Shown one piece after another: positions 33,404 through 42,362 of a stretch of DNA of 64,000 bases; position 1 is the first letter of the stretch; the number at the start of each line of letters is the position of its first letter. Location of the stretch: positions 30,581 to 94,580 of the forward strand of contig CAZFLX010000004.1 of NCBI GenBank assembly GCA_964519885.1, in the 5' to 3' direction. The translations under genes were made by a program, and so were the position numbers. The DNA comes from GCA-002282575 sp964519885. GTDB lineage: Bacteria; Pseudomonadota; Gammaproteobacteria; Thiomicrospirales; Thiomicrospiraceae. The notes under the pieces are model-generated. The model saw only the letters and a list, made by a program, of their open reading frames with translations, was not told the origin of the DNA and did no database searches.

Positions 33404-34167
33404 CTTTTTTATCGCGTACATGGCAAAAGCTAAAACGCTGGTTTATATGGTTTGGCAAGGCAGTTTTGTTAACGGTTTTTGCTGGGGTTCTGACTTGGGC
33501 AGGGCTACAAGCATGGCAGCTATGGAATGGTCATCAGCAGGGTGAGTTAATCCAAGTCAAGTTAGTGAATGAAAATAGTAAAGTGAGCGAAGCTGAATTA
33601 ACTGAACTTTTGCGTCCGCAATTAGGCATAGGTTTTTGGCAATTAGACTTGCCCAGTATTCGTCAGTTGGTCGAAAGTCATCCTTGGGTCGCGCATGCTG
33701 AAGTATCAAGGTTTTGGCCGAGTACCTTACGCGTCGAAGTGGTTGAGCAAATACCGGTTGCCCGTTGGGGTGAGACAGGTTTTGTCAACCAGATAGGTGA
33801 GATTTTTTATCCGAATCAAGGGGTTGGATTTGAAGGGTTAATCCGTTTGTCGGCGGTGAATCCAGATCCCTTGGCGGTATTAGCTATGCTTAAGCAAGTG
33901 CTAGATTTGATTAATCCTTATGGGCTACACGTGACTTCTATGCATCGCATGGCCGATGAAAGTTGGCACATTTGGCTGGTAAATGGTGATGAGTGGTTGT
34001 TGCCAAAACAAGATGCCATTCAAGATTTGAAACAGTTGCTGGTACTTTATGGCAGTATTCCCAAGCAAGATGGGACAAAGATGCGTATTGACCTTCGTTA
34101 TCGTGATGGTTTTGCGGTAAAATGGCAACCAATAGAAAATCCCACATCCTCAGATGCTCAACCCTAG
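33400..34167 (+). CDS. ftsQ: Cell division protein FtsQ
   Basis: FtsQ is a bitopic divisome scaffold. The 255-residue protein has a basic cytoplasmic tail, one membrane helix (about 19-39), a POTRA domain starting 'Val-Lys-Leu-Val-Asn-Glu-Asn-Ser-Lys-Val', and the FtsQ beta domain with 'Glu-Val-Ser-Arg-Phe-Trp-Pro-Ser-Thr-Leu-Arg-Val-Glu-Val', a well-conserved segment. Length is normal. Confidence 0.92.
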   Translation: MTFLSRTWQKLKRWFIWFGKAVLLTVFAGVLTWAGLQAWQLWNGHQQGELIQVKLVNENSKVSEAELTELLRPQLGIGFWQLDLPSIRQLVESHPWVAHAEVSRFWPSTLRVEVVEQIPVARWGETGFVNQIGEIFYPNQGVGFEGLIRLSAVNPDPLAVLAMLKQVLDLINPYGLHVTSMHRMADESWHIWLVNGDEWLLPKQDAIQDLKQLLVLYGSIPKQDGTKMRIDLRYRDGFAVKWQPIENPTSSDAQP

Positions 34168-34175
34168 GAAATAGT

Positions 34176-35462
34176 ATGGCTCGCAGTAAAAAACAAGCAC
34201 CCAATGTTGTCGTTGTGTTAGATATTGGCACTTCAAAAATTGTTGCCTTGGTTGCCAAGGTAAGTCACCACGGGCGTATGGAGTTGATCGGTATGGGGCG
34301 TCATCCCTCGCGGGGTTTGCGTCGCGGTGTGGTGGTGGATATTGACGCCACTGTCGATGCCATTCAACATGCGGTCGATGCCGCCGAACAGATGGCCGGT
34401 GTGGTGATTGAACACGCCTATGTGGGTATTGCGGGCAGCCATGTTAAGAGTTACAACCAGCACAGCATGGTGACGGTTGCAGGCGATGAAATTGGCACCA
34501 ATGACGTGGAACGGGTGGTCGATGATGCGGTGAAACGTATTTCCATTCCCGGTGATCAAAAGCCCTTACATATTTTAACGCAAGAATTTATTGTCGATAA
34601 TCAACCCGGAATTCGCCAGCCCGTGGGTATGGCGGGTGTGTCGCTAGAAGCACGTGTGCACATGATTACCGGTGCGGTGTCGGCCGTGCGTAACCTAACG
34701 CGTTGTGTTGAAAACTGCGGTTTGAAAGTGGATGATGTGGTACTAGAGCAACTGGCTTCTGCCGAAGCGGTGTTATTGCAAGATGAAAAAGATCTGGGTG
34801 TCTGCTTAATTGATATTGGCGCAGGCACGACTGATGTAGCGGTGATTTTGCAAGGGGCGATGCATTACACAGCCGTCATTCCTGTCGGTGGCGATCAAGT
34901 CACCAATGACATTGCAGCGGTGTTGCGCACGCCCATTCATGCGGCGGAAGACATCAAACGCAACTATGGTTGTGCCTTGCCGCAATTAGTCAGTCCCGAT
35001 GAAGAAATCGAAGTGGCTAGCGTTGGCGATCGTCCAGCACGCATGATTAAGCGTCACACCTTAGTTGACGTGGTTGAAGCGCGTTTTGCCGAGATTTTCC
35101 AACTGGTGCAACAAGAGTTGCACGTGAGTGGCTACGATCAAGCCATTCGCGCCGGCGGCATTGTTTTAACCGGTGGTTCTTCGCAAATTGAAGGCTGTGT
35201 GGAATTGGCCGAAGAAATTTTCGGCATGCCGGTTCGTTTGGGTCTGCCAGAAACTAAAGGTGGTTTAAGCACACAGCTGCGTGATGCGTCTTATGCGACC
35301 GGAGTCGGCTTGTTGAAATATGCAAGCGAACATTTAGATGGTGTGACCATCGTTGAAGATGACGATGATGTGAATGAAACGGTGATTCATGCGCGCCCCA
35401 CGGCACGTGAAGAGGCAGGCATGGTCGATAAAATGAAGTCATGGTTTGCGCGTCACTTTTAA
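34176..35462 (+). CDS. ftsA: Cell division protein FtsA
   Basis: FtsA is the actin-like ATPase that tethers FtsZ to the membrane. ATG 34176 follows TAGGAAATAGT and gives a 428-residue protein. It has 'Val-Leu-Asp-Ile-Gly-Thr-Ser-Lys-Ile-Val', the 1C subdomain, 'Leu-Ile-Asp-Ile-Gly-Ala-Gly-Thr-Thr-Asp' near 210 and 'Leu-Thr-Gly-Gly-Ser-Ser-Gln-Ile' near 332. The last 12 residues form an amphipathic helix (Lys-Met-Lys-Ser-Trp-Phe-Ala-Arg), the membrane-targeting sequence. It is followed by lpxC with no ftsZ between. Confidence 0.95.
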   Translation: MARSKKQAPNVVVVLDIGTSKIVALVAKVSHHGRMELIGMGRHPSRGLRRGVVVDIDATVDAIQHAVDAAEQMAGVVIEHAYVGIAGSHVKSYNQHSMVTVAGDEIGTNDVERVVDDAVKRISIPGDQKPLHILTQEFIVDNQPGIRQPVGMAGVSLEARVHMITGAVSAVRNLTRCVENCGLKVDDVVLEQLASAEAVLLQDEKDLGVCLIDIGAGTTDVAVILQGAMHYTAVIPVGGDQVTNDIAAVLRTPIHAAEDIKRNYGCALPQLVSPDEEIEVASVGDRPARMIKRHTLVDVVEARFAEIFQLVQQELHVSGYDQAIRAGGIVLTGGSSQIEGCVELAEEIFGMPVRLGLPETKGGLSTQLRDASYATGVGLLKYASEHLDGVTIVEDDDDVNETVIHARPTAREEAGMVDKMKSWFARHF

Positions 35463-35489
35463 TATTGATTTAAGTCGCTTGAACAGCGC

Positions 35490-35522
35490 TTGGTCAGTTT
35501 ACGACACGCCTTGTGTTATAAT
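35490..35522 (+). promoter_or_regulatory. Probable promoter of lpxC
   Basis: A perfect TATAAT lies at 35517-35522, about 30 bp before lpxC and just after ftsA. The nearest -35-like sequence, TTGGTC at 35490-35495, is spaced at 21 bp, so the -35 contact is weak or absent. It implies that lpxC can be transcribed apart from the dcw operon. Confidence 0.4.
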
Positions 35523-35551
35523 GAGCCAATTTTTTCATGGAAAGTGAACCG

Positions 35552-36466
35552 ATGCTAAAGCAACGGACCATTAAAAACCCCATTCGAGCCCGAGGCGTGG
35601 GCTTACATACGGGTCATCATGGCTTGATGACCATGCGCCCGGCACCAGTGAACACCGGCATAGTATTCCGTCGTGTCGACTTAGATCCTGTGGTCGAAAT
35701 TCCCGTTAATCCCAATGCGGTTACTGAAACGGTGCTCTGCACCACACTCAGTCATGGTGATGCCAAAATCTCTACGGTAGAACACCTCATGTCGGCTCTG
35801 GCAGGCTTTGGTATTGATAATCTGTACATTGATTGCGACAGTGATGAAGTGCCGATTATGGATGGTAGCGCTTCGCATTTTATTTTCTTGCTGCAATCGG
35901 CCGGTATCGCTGAACAAGAAGCGGATAAGCGCTTTATTCGTATCAAAAAAACCATTCGTATTGAAACCGATAAAGGTGATTGGGCGCAGTTTGAACCCTA
36001 TGAAGGTTTTAAACTCAGTTTTAGTATCGATTTCGATCACCCGGCTTTCGATGAAACCGCTAACCATATCGTGATTGAGTTCTCCTCAACCAGTTACCTG
36101 AAAGAAATTTCTCGCGCCCGAACCTTTGGTTTTATGAAAGATGTGGAAGCCTTGCGCAAGCGCAATTTAGCCTTGGGCGGTAGTTTAGAAAATGCCATTG
36201 TGCTCGATGAAAATGGTGTCATGAACCCAGAAGGGCTGCGTAATCAAGATGAATTTGTACGCCATAAGGTCTTAGACGCAGTAGGCGATTTATACATGAT
36301 TGGTTCAGGTATCGTCGGTGCTTTTTCCGCTTACCGTTCGGGTCATGCGTTGAATAACAAGTTGTTGCGTAGCCTATTAGCTCAACCCGATGCTTGGGAA
36401 TACACCAATTTATCGGATTTGGCCGGTGCGATCAGTTACGAAGAAAACCCTGGCGCAATCAATTAG
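35552..36466 (+). CDS. lpxC: UDP-3-O-acyl-GlcNAc deacetylase LpxC
   Basis: This 304-residue zinc enzyme performs the committed step of lipid A synthesis. ATG 35552 gives the family N-terminus 'Met-Leu-Lys-Gln-Arg-Thr-Ile-Lys-Asn' and has GGAAAGTGA upstream; the in-frame ATG at 35537 would include that site. Zinc ligands occur in 'Ser-Thr-Val-Glu-His-Leu-Met' and 'Val-Arg-His-Lys-Val-Leu-Asp-Ala-Val-Gly-Asp-Leu'. It converges with dciA, with 6 bp between stops. Confidence 0.95.
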   Translation: MLKQRTIKNPIRARGVGLHTGHHGLMTMRPAPVNTGIVFRRVDLDPVVEIPVNPNAVTETVLCTTLSHGDAKISTVEHLMSALAGFGIDNLYIDCDSDEVPIMDGSASHFIFLLQSAGIAEQEADKRFIRIKKTIRIETDKGDWAQFEPYEGFKLSFSIDFDHPAFDETANHIVIEFSSTSYLKEISRARTFGFMKDVEALRKRNLALGGSLENAIVLDENGVMNPEGLRNQDEFVRHKVLDAVGDLYMIGSGIVGAFSAYRSGHALNNKLLRSLLAQPDAWEYTNLSDLAGAISYEENPGAIN

Positions 36467-36472
36467 GTCAAC

Positions 36473-36913
36473 TTAGTTAGCCGATGCTGACTTTTTAGCC
36501 AATTGTTGAATGAGTTTTTCGAGCGCTTGCGTTAGCGGTTCTTGCGGGGTTAATTGTTGGCTCAGTGCGATTAATGATGCCAGTTCAGTTTCGTTGGGTG
36601 GTGTGCGAATGAAGCTTTTTGCTGTCGTAGGCTGTTCAGTGCGTTGCGCAGCAATATGCACATGCAGTTCCGTCACTTGCTGATCGTGACAAGCGCTCAA
36701 CAGTTGACGACTGCTTAGTCTAAAGCGACTGGCCCAATTGGCACTGGTGGTCAACAGGTGTAGTTGATGATGATCAACATAAGCATCTAACAATGCTTGT
36801 TGTGCTTTGTCTGACAAGCAGGAGAGCAAACGCTCACGTAAACTCAATCTGTGGGTTAATTGTTGCGTTAAATTAGCCAGTTGAGGCTGGTGGCGAGAAA
36901 ATAGGGTTTGCAT
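36473..36913 (-). CDS. dciA: DUF721 protein, probable helicase loader DciA
   Basis: This 146-residue protein fits the DciA/DUF721 family, the ancestral loader or operator of the DnaB helicase in bacteria that lack DnaC. The N-terminal half has the KH-like pattern with 'Leu-His-Leu-Leu-Thr-Thr-Ser-Ala-Asn-Trp-Ala-Ser-Arg-Phe-Arg', matching the family's 'Ser-x-x-Trp-Ala-x-x-Leu-Arg' core; the tail is helical. Its position between lpxC and secA on the opposite strand is the same as in Pseudomonas. The name rests on family pattern plus synteny. Confidence 0.75.
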   Translation of the reverse strand: MQTLFSRHQPQLANLTQQLTHRLSLRERLLSCLSDKAQQALLDAYVDHHQLHLLTTSANWASRFRLSSRQLLSACHDQQVTELHVHIAAQRTEQPTTAKSFIRTPPNETELASLIALSQQLTPQEPLTQALEKLIQQLAKKSASAN

Positions 36914-36997
36914 TTGGCGTTAGGCTCGCGGGCTTCTCGGTCAATCATGAATGGTTCAATATTTAGAAATTAAGACATAGTTTACTGGAAAAATGAC

Positions 36998-39742
36998 ATG
37001 ATCTCTCGACTCATTAAAACAATTTTTGGTTCACGTCATGAGCGCTTAGTAAAAGGTTATCGTAAGCGCGTTCAAGCCATTAATGCCTTAGAACCCAGTA
37101 TGCAAGCCCTGAGTGACGAAGCCTTGTCAGCAAAAACCGCTGAGTTTAAGGATCGCTTAGCTAATGGCGAGCGTCTTGAAAATCTCATCACCGAAGCTTT
37201 TGCTGTGGTGCGTGAAGCGGCAGTACGTGTATTCGGTATGCGCCATTTCGATGTGCAAATGATTGGCGGCATGGTACTGAATGATGGACGTATTGCTGAA
37301 ATGCTCACCGGTGAAGGTAAAACCCTCACCAGTACCCTCGCCATTTACTTAAATGCATTGACCGGTCAGGGTGTGCATGTCATTACAGTCAACGATTATC
37401 TCGCCCAACGTGATGCGGCTTTAATGGGGCAGTTGTACGGCTTTTTAGGGCTGACCACGGGTGTGATTTTGTCGGGTCATCAACAAGGTACAGACGAAAA
37501 ACGTGCTGCTTATGCCTGTGATGTGACCTACGGTACGAATAACGAATTTGGTTTCGATTACCTGCGAGACAATATGGTGATGTCTTCGGCGGAGCGCGTC
37601 CAGCGTGGTTTAAATTATGCCGTTATTGACGAAGTCGATTCGATTTTGATTGATGAAGCCAGAACACCGTTGATTATTTCGGGTGCCAGTGAAGACAAGA
37701 GCGCACTTTATGTCGCCATCAATCAAATTACTCCTCATTTAACCAAGCAGATTGGTGAAGGTGATGAGGTTGAACAAGAAGGTGACTTCACCGTCGATGA
37801 AAAAACACGTCAGGTGCTGCTCACGGAGCAGGGTCATAGTCATGTCGAAGCCTTATTAACTGAAGCAGGCTTATTGGCGGAAGGCTCTAGCTTGTATGAT
37901 GTGGGCAATATTGCGCTGATGCATCATGTTTTAGCCAGTTTAAAAGCGCATCATATTTTTATGCGCAACAAAGATTACATCATTAAAGAAGGTGAGATCG
38001 TCATTATTGACGAGTTTACCGGTCGTCAAATGGCGGGTCGTCGTTGGTCGGAAGGCATTCACCAAGCCATTGAAGCGAAAGAAGGTGTGTCGATTCAAGC
38101 AGAAAGCCAAACCTTGGCTTCGATTACCTTCCAAAATTATTTCCGTCAATACAAACGCTTGTCGGGTATGACAGGTACTGCCGATACTGAAGCGGCTGAG
38201 TTGATGCAGATTTATAAACTCGAAGTCGTGCCCATTCCACCGAATCGTCCTGTGCAACGGGTGGATAGTCAAGACGCAGTTTATATGACGCAAAAAGACA
38301 AGTATGCGGCGATTGTGGCGGATATTGAACATCGTCGTGCTGCGGGTCAGCCCATTTTGGTGGGTACAGCGTCGATTGAAGCGTCGGAATTATTGTCGGC
38401 TTATCTAACACAAAAGCATATTGCGCATGAAATCCTCAATGCGAAGCAGCACGAGCGCGAAGCCTACATTATTGCCCAAGCGGGTCGTCCTGGTGCGGTA
38501 ACCATCGCCACCAATATGGCCGGCCGTGGAACGGATATTGTGTTGGGCGGAAACTGGGAAATGGAAGCCAAGGCCTTGGGCGATGCTGATCCTGCTCATA
38601 TCCAGGCCATGAAAGCGGAATGGCAAGCGCGTCATGAAGCCGTTAAGGCGTCGGGTGGGTTGCATGTGATTGGTACGGAACGCCATGAGTCACGTCGTAT
38701 CGATAACCAATTGCGCGGTCGTTCGGGTCGTCAGGGTGATCCAGGTTCTAGCCGTTTTTACTTGTCGTTAGAAGATGATCTGTTGCGCATTTTTGCCGGT
38801 GATAAATTGCGTGGCATGATGCAAAAATTGGGCATGAAAGAAGGCGATGTCATTGAACATCCGTGGCTGAATCGTTCGATTGAAAATGCCCAGCGTAAAG
38901 TCGAAGGTCGTAACTTTGATGTGCGTAAGCAACTGTTAGAATACGACAATGTGGCGAATGACCAACGTCAGGCTATTTATGCGCAGCGTAATGATGTGCT
39001 TGATGCACAAGATCTGAGCGACTGGATGAGCGAGATGCGCTTGGACGTGATGAATCAGGTTATTGATCTTTATATGCCTGCTGCCAGTCTGGAAGAAGAG
39101 TGGAATTTGGATGGTTTGGAACACGCCTTAGCGGAAAACTTTGGTGAGTCTTTCCCTGTGAAACAGTGGGTGGCTGAAGATGCACGCATTAATGAAGCGG
39201 GTATTCGTGCGCGTATTCTGGAAGGCTTGGAAGCCAGCTATGCCGCGAAACGTGAGTCCTTTGGCGTTGACCTAATGAATCATTTGGAGCGCGTATTCTT
39301 ACTGCAGACTTTAGATCATTTGTGGCGCGAACACTTGGCAAGCATGGATTACCTGCGTGCGGGTATTCATTTACGGGGTTATGCGCAGAAAAATCCTGTA
39401 CAAGAGTTCAAGCGTGAAGCCTTTGAAATGTTCCGCGCCTTTATGGATAACGTCAAATTGGAAACAGTTAAGGCTTTGTCGTTGGTGCGTGTGCGTAGTG
39501 AAGAGGAAATTGCCGCCTTGGAAGCGCTAGAGCGCTCTCAGCAACCTGAGCTGATTGCGGAACACAACGAAGCGGCGAATGTATATGGTCACGAGCCAGC
39601 CGCTGAGCCAAGCTTTGCTGGTGATCCACTGCCAGAAGGGCATCGTCCGCAAGTGCGTCATGATCCTAAAATTGGTCGTAATGATCCCTGTCCTTGTGGT
39701 TCGGGTAAAAAGTATAAGCAGTGCTGCGGTAAACTCGTTTAA
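36998..39742 (+). CDS. secA: Protein translocase ATPase SecA
   Basis: SecA drives preproteins through SecYEG. The 914-residue protein has the Walker A region MLTGEGKTLT (about 102-111), DEVDSILIDEARTPLIISG (Walker B) near 209-227, the preprotein cross-linking domain, 'Ala-Gly-Arg-Gly-Thr-Asp-Ile' in the second motor domain and the helical wing. It ends with the zinc/SecB-binding tail CPCGSGKKYKQCCG. Length is normal for Gammaproteobacteria. A strong terminator follows. Confidence 0.97.
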   Translation: MISRLIKTIFGSRHERLVKGYRKRVQAINALEPSMQALSDEALSAKTAEFKDRLANGERLENLITEAFAVVREAAVRVFGMRHFDVQMIGGMVLNDGRIAEMLTGEGKTLTSTLAIYLNALTGQGVHVITVNDYLAQRDAALMGQLYGFLGLTTGVILSGHQQGTDEKRAAYACDVTYGTNNEFGFDYLRDNMVMSSAERVQRGLNYAVIDEVDSILIDEARTPLIISGASEDKSALYVAINQITPHLTKQIGEGDEVEQEGDFTVDEKTRQVLLTEQGHSHVEALLTEAGLLAEGSSLYDVGNIALMHHVLASLKAHHIFMRNKDYIIKEGEIVIIDEFTGRQMAGRRWSEGIHQAIEAKEGVSIQAESQTLASITFQNYFRQYKRLSGMTGTADTEAAELMQIYKLEVVPIPPNRPVQRVDSQDAVYMTQKDKYAAIVADIEHRRAAGQPILVGTASIEASELLSAYLTQKHIAHEILNAKQHEREAYIIAQAGRPGAVTIATNMAGRGTDIVLGGNWEMEAKALGDADPAHIQAMKAEWQARHEAVKASGGLHVIGTERHESRRIDNQLRGRSGRQGDPGSSRFYLSLEDDLLRIFAGDKLRGMMQKLGMKEGDVIEHPWLNRSIENAQRKVEGRNFDVRKQLLEYDNVANDQRQAIYAQRNDVLDAQDLSDWMSEMRLDVMNQVIDLYMPAASLEEEWNLDGLEHALAENFGESFPVKQWVAEDARINEAGIRARILEGLEASYAAKRESFGVDLMNHLERVFLLQTLDHLWREHLASMDYLRAGIHLRGYAQKNPVQEFKREAFEMFRAFMDNVKLETVKALSLVRVRSEEEIAALEALERSQQPELIAEHNEAANVYGHEPAAEPSFAGDPLPEGHRPQVRHDPKIGRNDPCPCGSGKKYKQCCGKLV

Positions 39743-39777
39743 CGAGGTTCATTTCTACAACCCTCCTCGGGCGAGGC

Positions 39778-39806
39778 AAAAAAGCGACTAAAAGTCGCTT
39801 TTTTTA
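39778..39806 (+). terminator. Intrinsic terminator after secA
   Basis: GCGACT (39784-39789) pairs with AGTCGC (39793-39798) around AAA, flanked by six A and seven T, so the stem can extend through A-T pairs. Confidence 0.85.
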
Positions 39807-39968
39807 TAGGGTCTTTTCATTGAAATGTCATCTAGGCAAGCGTAGAATGTTAAACATAAAAAAATTATAAATGCTTGCTTGGGTGATAGTACGAATTAGC
39901 TTTATTTTTCGTCGATGTCTAAACCTTGATGCCAAGCAGACTTCTGGTTAACGAAAGGATAGAGATGT

Positions 39969-42143
39969 ATGACAATTAAAATGAAATTGATCTTGCTGGG
40001 ACTGGCAGGTTTGCTAGCCAGCTTAATCATTGCAGGATTAGGATTATGGGGAATGAGCACCAATGTGCAAACTGTCAGTAGTCTTTACAACGACCGAGTC
40101 GTTCCCCTGCGAGATCTCAAACAAATCGCTGATAATTACGCCGTGAACATTGTGGATACCAGTCATAAGTTACGCAATGGCAATATTGACTGGACTGAAG
40201 CGAACAACAGCATGTTGAAGGCTCAAAAACTGATTCATGACAAATGGCAAGCCTACTTAACAACCAAGATGGCACCGGAAGAGCAACTCATCATTGATCG
40301 TATTAAGCCATTGTTGGTGAAGACGGATGAAAAGTTGTCACAGCTCATGAACGTCATTCGTCAGCAGGATGCACAAGCACTCGAGCAGTTTACCATTAAT
40401 CAGTTATATCCTGCGATTGATCCGATTTCAGAAGAGTTTGCTCAATTAATTGACGTGCAATTGACCATTGCTGATCGAGATTTTCATCAAATGATGAGTG
40501 CGTATCAACTGAGTAAATGGATCGTTATCGCTGTATTGCTATTAAGTTTGCTGATTATGATCCTGATGGTGATTTCGGTTATTAAAGGCGTGCTTGAAAG
40601 TACCCATCGAATGAGTAGTGCTATGAATGAAGCCATGCAGGGTAATTTTAAATATCAAATGGTGATAACGGGTAATGATGAGATTACCCCCTCGATGCAT
40701 GCATTAAATGGCTTGATGAGTTCTTTAGATAAAGCCATTACCGAGGCCAACCATGTCGTCGGTGCTATTGCCAATGCCGACTTTAATCAACGTATGCAAG
40801 GTAATTATGCGGGTGATTTGAATCATTTAAAACTAGGCATTAATGCGTCTGCTGAATCGGTATCTTTCATGATGGCTGAATTGGAAAAAGTGATGAAAGC
40901 CTTACAGCAAGGCAATTTGGGTATTCAAATGGATACACGGGTTCCAGCAGATTTCCGACATTCGGTTGATGTCGCCCTTGGCAGCCTGAATCAAATTGTT
41001 GCCGACATCAACCAGATCATGCAACGCCTCAATGACGGTAACTTCGATGCTCGCGTCAACGCCAATGCCCAAGGCGACTTGCTCAACATGAAGCAAGCGG
41101 TCAATGGCACCTTAGACACACTAGAGCATCTGGTTGATGATCTAGTTCGCATGGCACAAGCGCAAATGGAAGGTGACTTAACCCTTGTCTCTCAAGGAAA
41201 TTACAAAGGACGTTTCAAAGAACTGCAAGACGCCCGAGCCGCCTCAACCAATCGCATTAAAGAAGTGGTTAACATGGCGCTCGAAGCCTCTCATGTCGTA
41301 TCTGATGCCGCTGGTCAAGTCTCACAAGGCTCAAGCGATCTTTCATCGCGCGTACAAGAACAAGCTGCTGCGCTAGAGCAAACCAGTGCCACCATGCACC
41401 AAATGACCTCAGCCGTAGAAGCCAACACCGAAAACGCCAGCCGCGTTGCCAGCCTAGCCCATCAAGTGCAAGGTCAATCGACAGACGGCGTGCAAGTGAT
41501 GCAACAAACCATCGAAGCCATGCGCTCCATTCAACAAGCAAGCAACAAAATTGCCGACATTGTCAGCATCATTGACAGCATCGCCTTTCAAACCAACCTA
41601 CTAGCCCTCAACGCCGCCGTCGAAGCCGCCAGAGCCGGAGAACATGGACGTGGCTTTGCCGTGGTCGCCAGTGAAGTACGCGCCCTAGCTGGTAAGTCCG
41701 CTGATGCCGCCAAAGACATCAAAGGCCTGATTGAAGACAGCGTACAACGCATTAACGCTGGCACCAAACTCGCCGACAAATCTGGTGAAATGCTCAGCAC
41801 CATCAGCGAATCGGTGAAAGAAGTTGCCAACATGATTGAAGCCATCTCAGCCGCCTCTAAAGAGCAAAGCACCGGCATATCCCAAGTGCATTTAGCCATT
41901 GCCGACATTGACCGAGTGACACAAGAAAATGCCGCCCTGGTAGAAGAAACCACCGCTGCGGCAGAAAGCCTCAATCACGAAGCCAACGAACTGCGCAACA
42001 ACATGTCCTTCTTCAAAACAGGACAAGGCACAGCAGCACCAGCACGACTTGCTCCAACCACAGCTAAAACAGCTAACCGCAGCCCAGCTAAAGGCCTGCC
42101 AGCACCCAAAGCAGCCAGCAGTGATGAATGGAGTGAGTTTTAA
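39969..42143 (+). CDS. Methyl-accepting chemotaxis protein with HAMP-repeat array
   Basis: This 724-residue chemoreceptor has TM1 (about 7-28), a four-helix-bundle-like periplasmic domain (about 30-183), TM2 (about 187-209), then about 220 residues with at least four recurring HAMP-like segments ('Gly-Asn-Phe-x-Tyr', 'Ala-Asp-Phe-Asn', 'Gly-Asn-Leu-Gly', 'Gly-Asn-Phe-Asp', 'Gly-Asp-Leu-Thr'). The signalling domain has the conserved hairpin tip 'Ile-Ala-Phe-Gln-Thr-Asn-Leu-Leu-Ala-Leu-Asn-Ala-Ala-Val-Glu-Ala'. The C-terminus Glu-Trp-Ser-Glu-Phe fits the xWxxF pentapeptide that tethers CheR/CheB. The ligand is unknown. C-ending codons become more common in the signalling half. Confidence 0.9.
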   Translation: MTIKMKLILLGLAGLLASLIIAGLGLWGMSTNVQTVSSLYNDRVVPLRDLKQIADNYAVNIVDTSHKLRNGNIDWTEANNSMLKAQKLIHDKWQAYLTTKMAPEEQLIIDRIKPLLVKTDEKLSQLMNVIRQQDAQALEQFTINQLYPAIDPISEEFAQLIDVQLTIADRDFHQMMSAYQLSKWIVIAVLLLSLLIMILMVISVIKGVLESTHRMSSAMNEAMQGNFKYQMVITGNDEITPSMHALNGLMSSLDKAITEANHVVGAIANADFNQRMQGNYAGDLNHLKLGINASAESVSFMMAELEKVMKALQQGNLGIQMDTRVPADFRHSVDVALGSLNQIVADINQIMQRLNDGNFDARVNANAQGDLLNMKQAVNGTLDTLEHLVDDLVRMAQAQMEGDLTLVSQGNYKGRFKELQDARAASTNRIKEVVNMALEASHVVSDAAGQVSQGSSDLSSRVQEQAAALEQTSATMHQMTSAVEANTENASRVASLAHQVQGQSTDGVQVMQQTIEAMRSIQQASNKIADIVSIIDSIAFQTNLLALNAAVEAARAGEHGRGFAVVASEVRALAGKSADAAKDIKGLIEDSVQRINAGTKLADKSGEMLSTISESVKEVANMIEAISAASKEQSTGISQVHLAIADIDRVTQENAALVEETTAAAESLNHEANELRNNMSFFKTGQGTAAPARLAPTTAKTANRSPAKGLPAPKAASSDEWSEF

Positions 42144-42184
42144 GGAGATTTTTCGCTTTTTATTGAGTTTGTCATCTTCGACAA

Positions 42185-42212
42185 GCCCTATCTGGTGAGA
42201 TGGAGCTTTTTT
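42185..42212 (+). terminator. Intrinsic terminator after the chemoreceptor
   Basis: GCCCTATCT (42185-42193) pairs with AGATGGAGC (42198-42206) with one mismatch and one G-T pair over GGTG, followed by six T. Confidence 0.6.
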
Positions 42213-42362
42213 CTGGCATTGACTGCGCCACGATGGCTAAACATATTAGCGATTATAAATATTAAGAAATCTTTTTTTGCTATTAGTAAAACTAGTTAGA
42301 CAAGTATTCGCTAAAGACTTACTATTAAGTACGTAATTTTTTGTAATGAGTGGAGTGTTAAT

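Noticed and set aside
39897..39925. Sigma28 flagellar-type promoter before the chemoreceptor
   Set aside because: A TAAACC sequence is present, but no GCCGATAA-like box lies at the right distance.
41588..41974. 128-codon Ser/Ala-rich frame antisense to the chemoreceptor
   Set aside because: Its composition is the complement of the Ala- and Glu-rich signalling helix; no independent coding sign.
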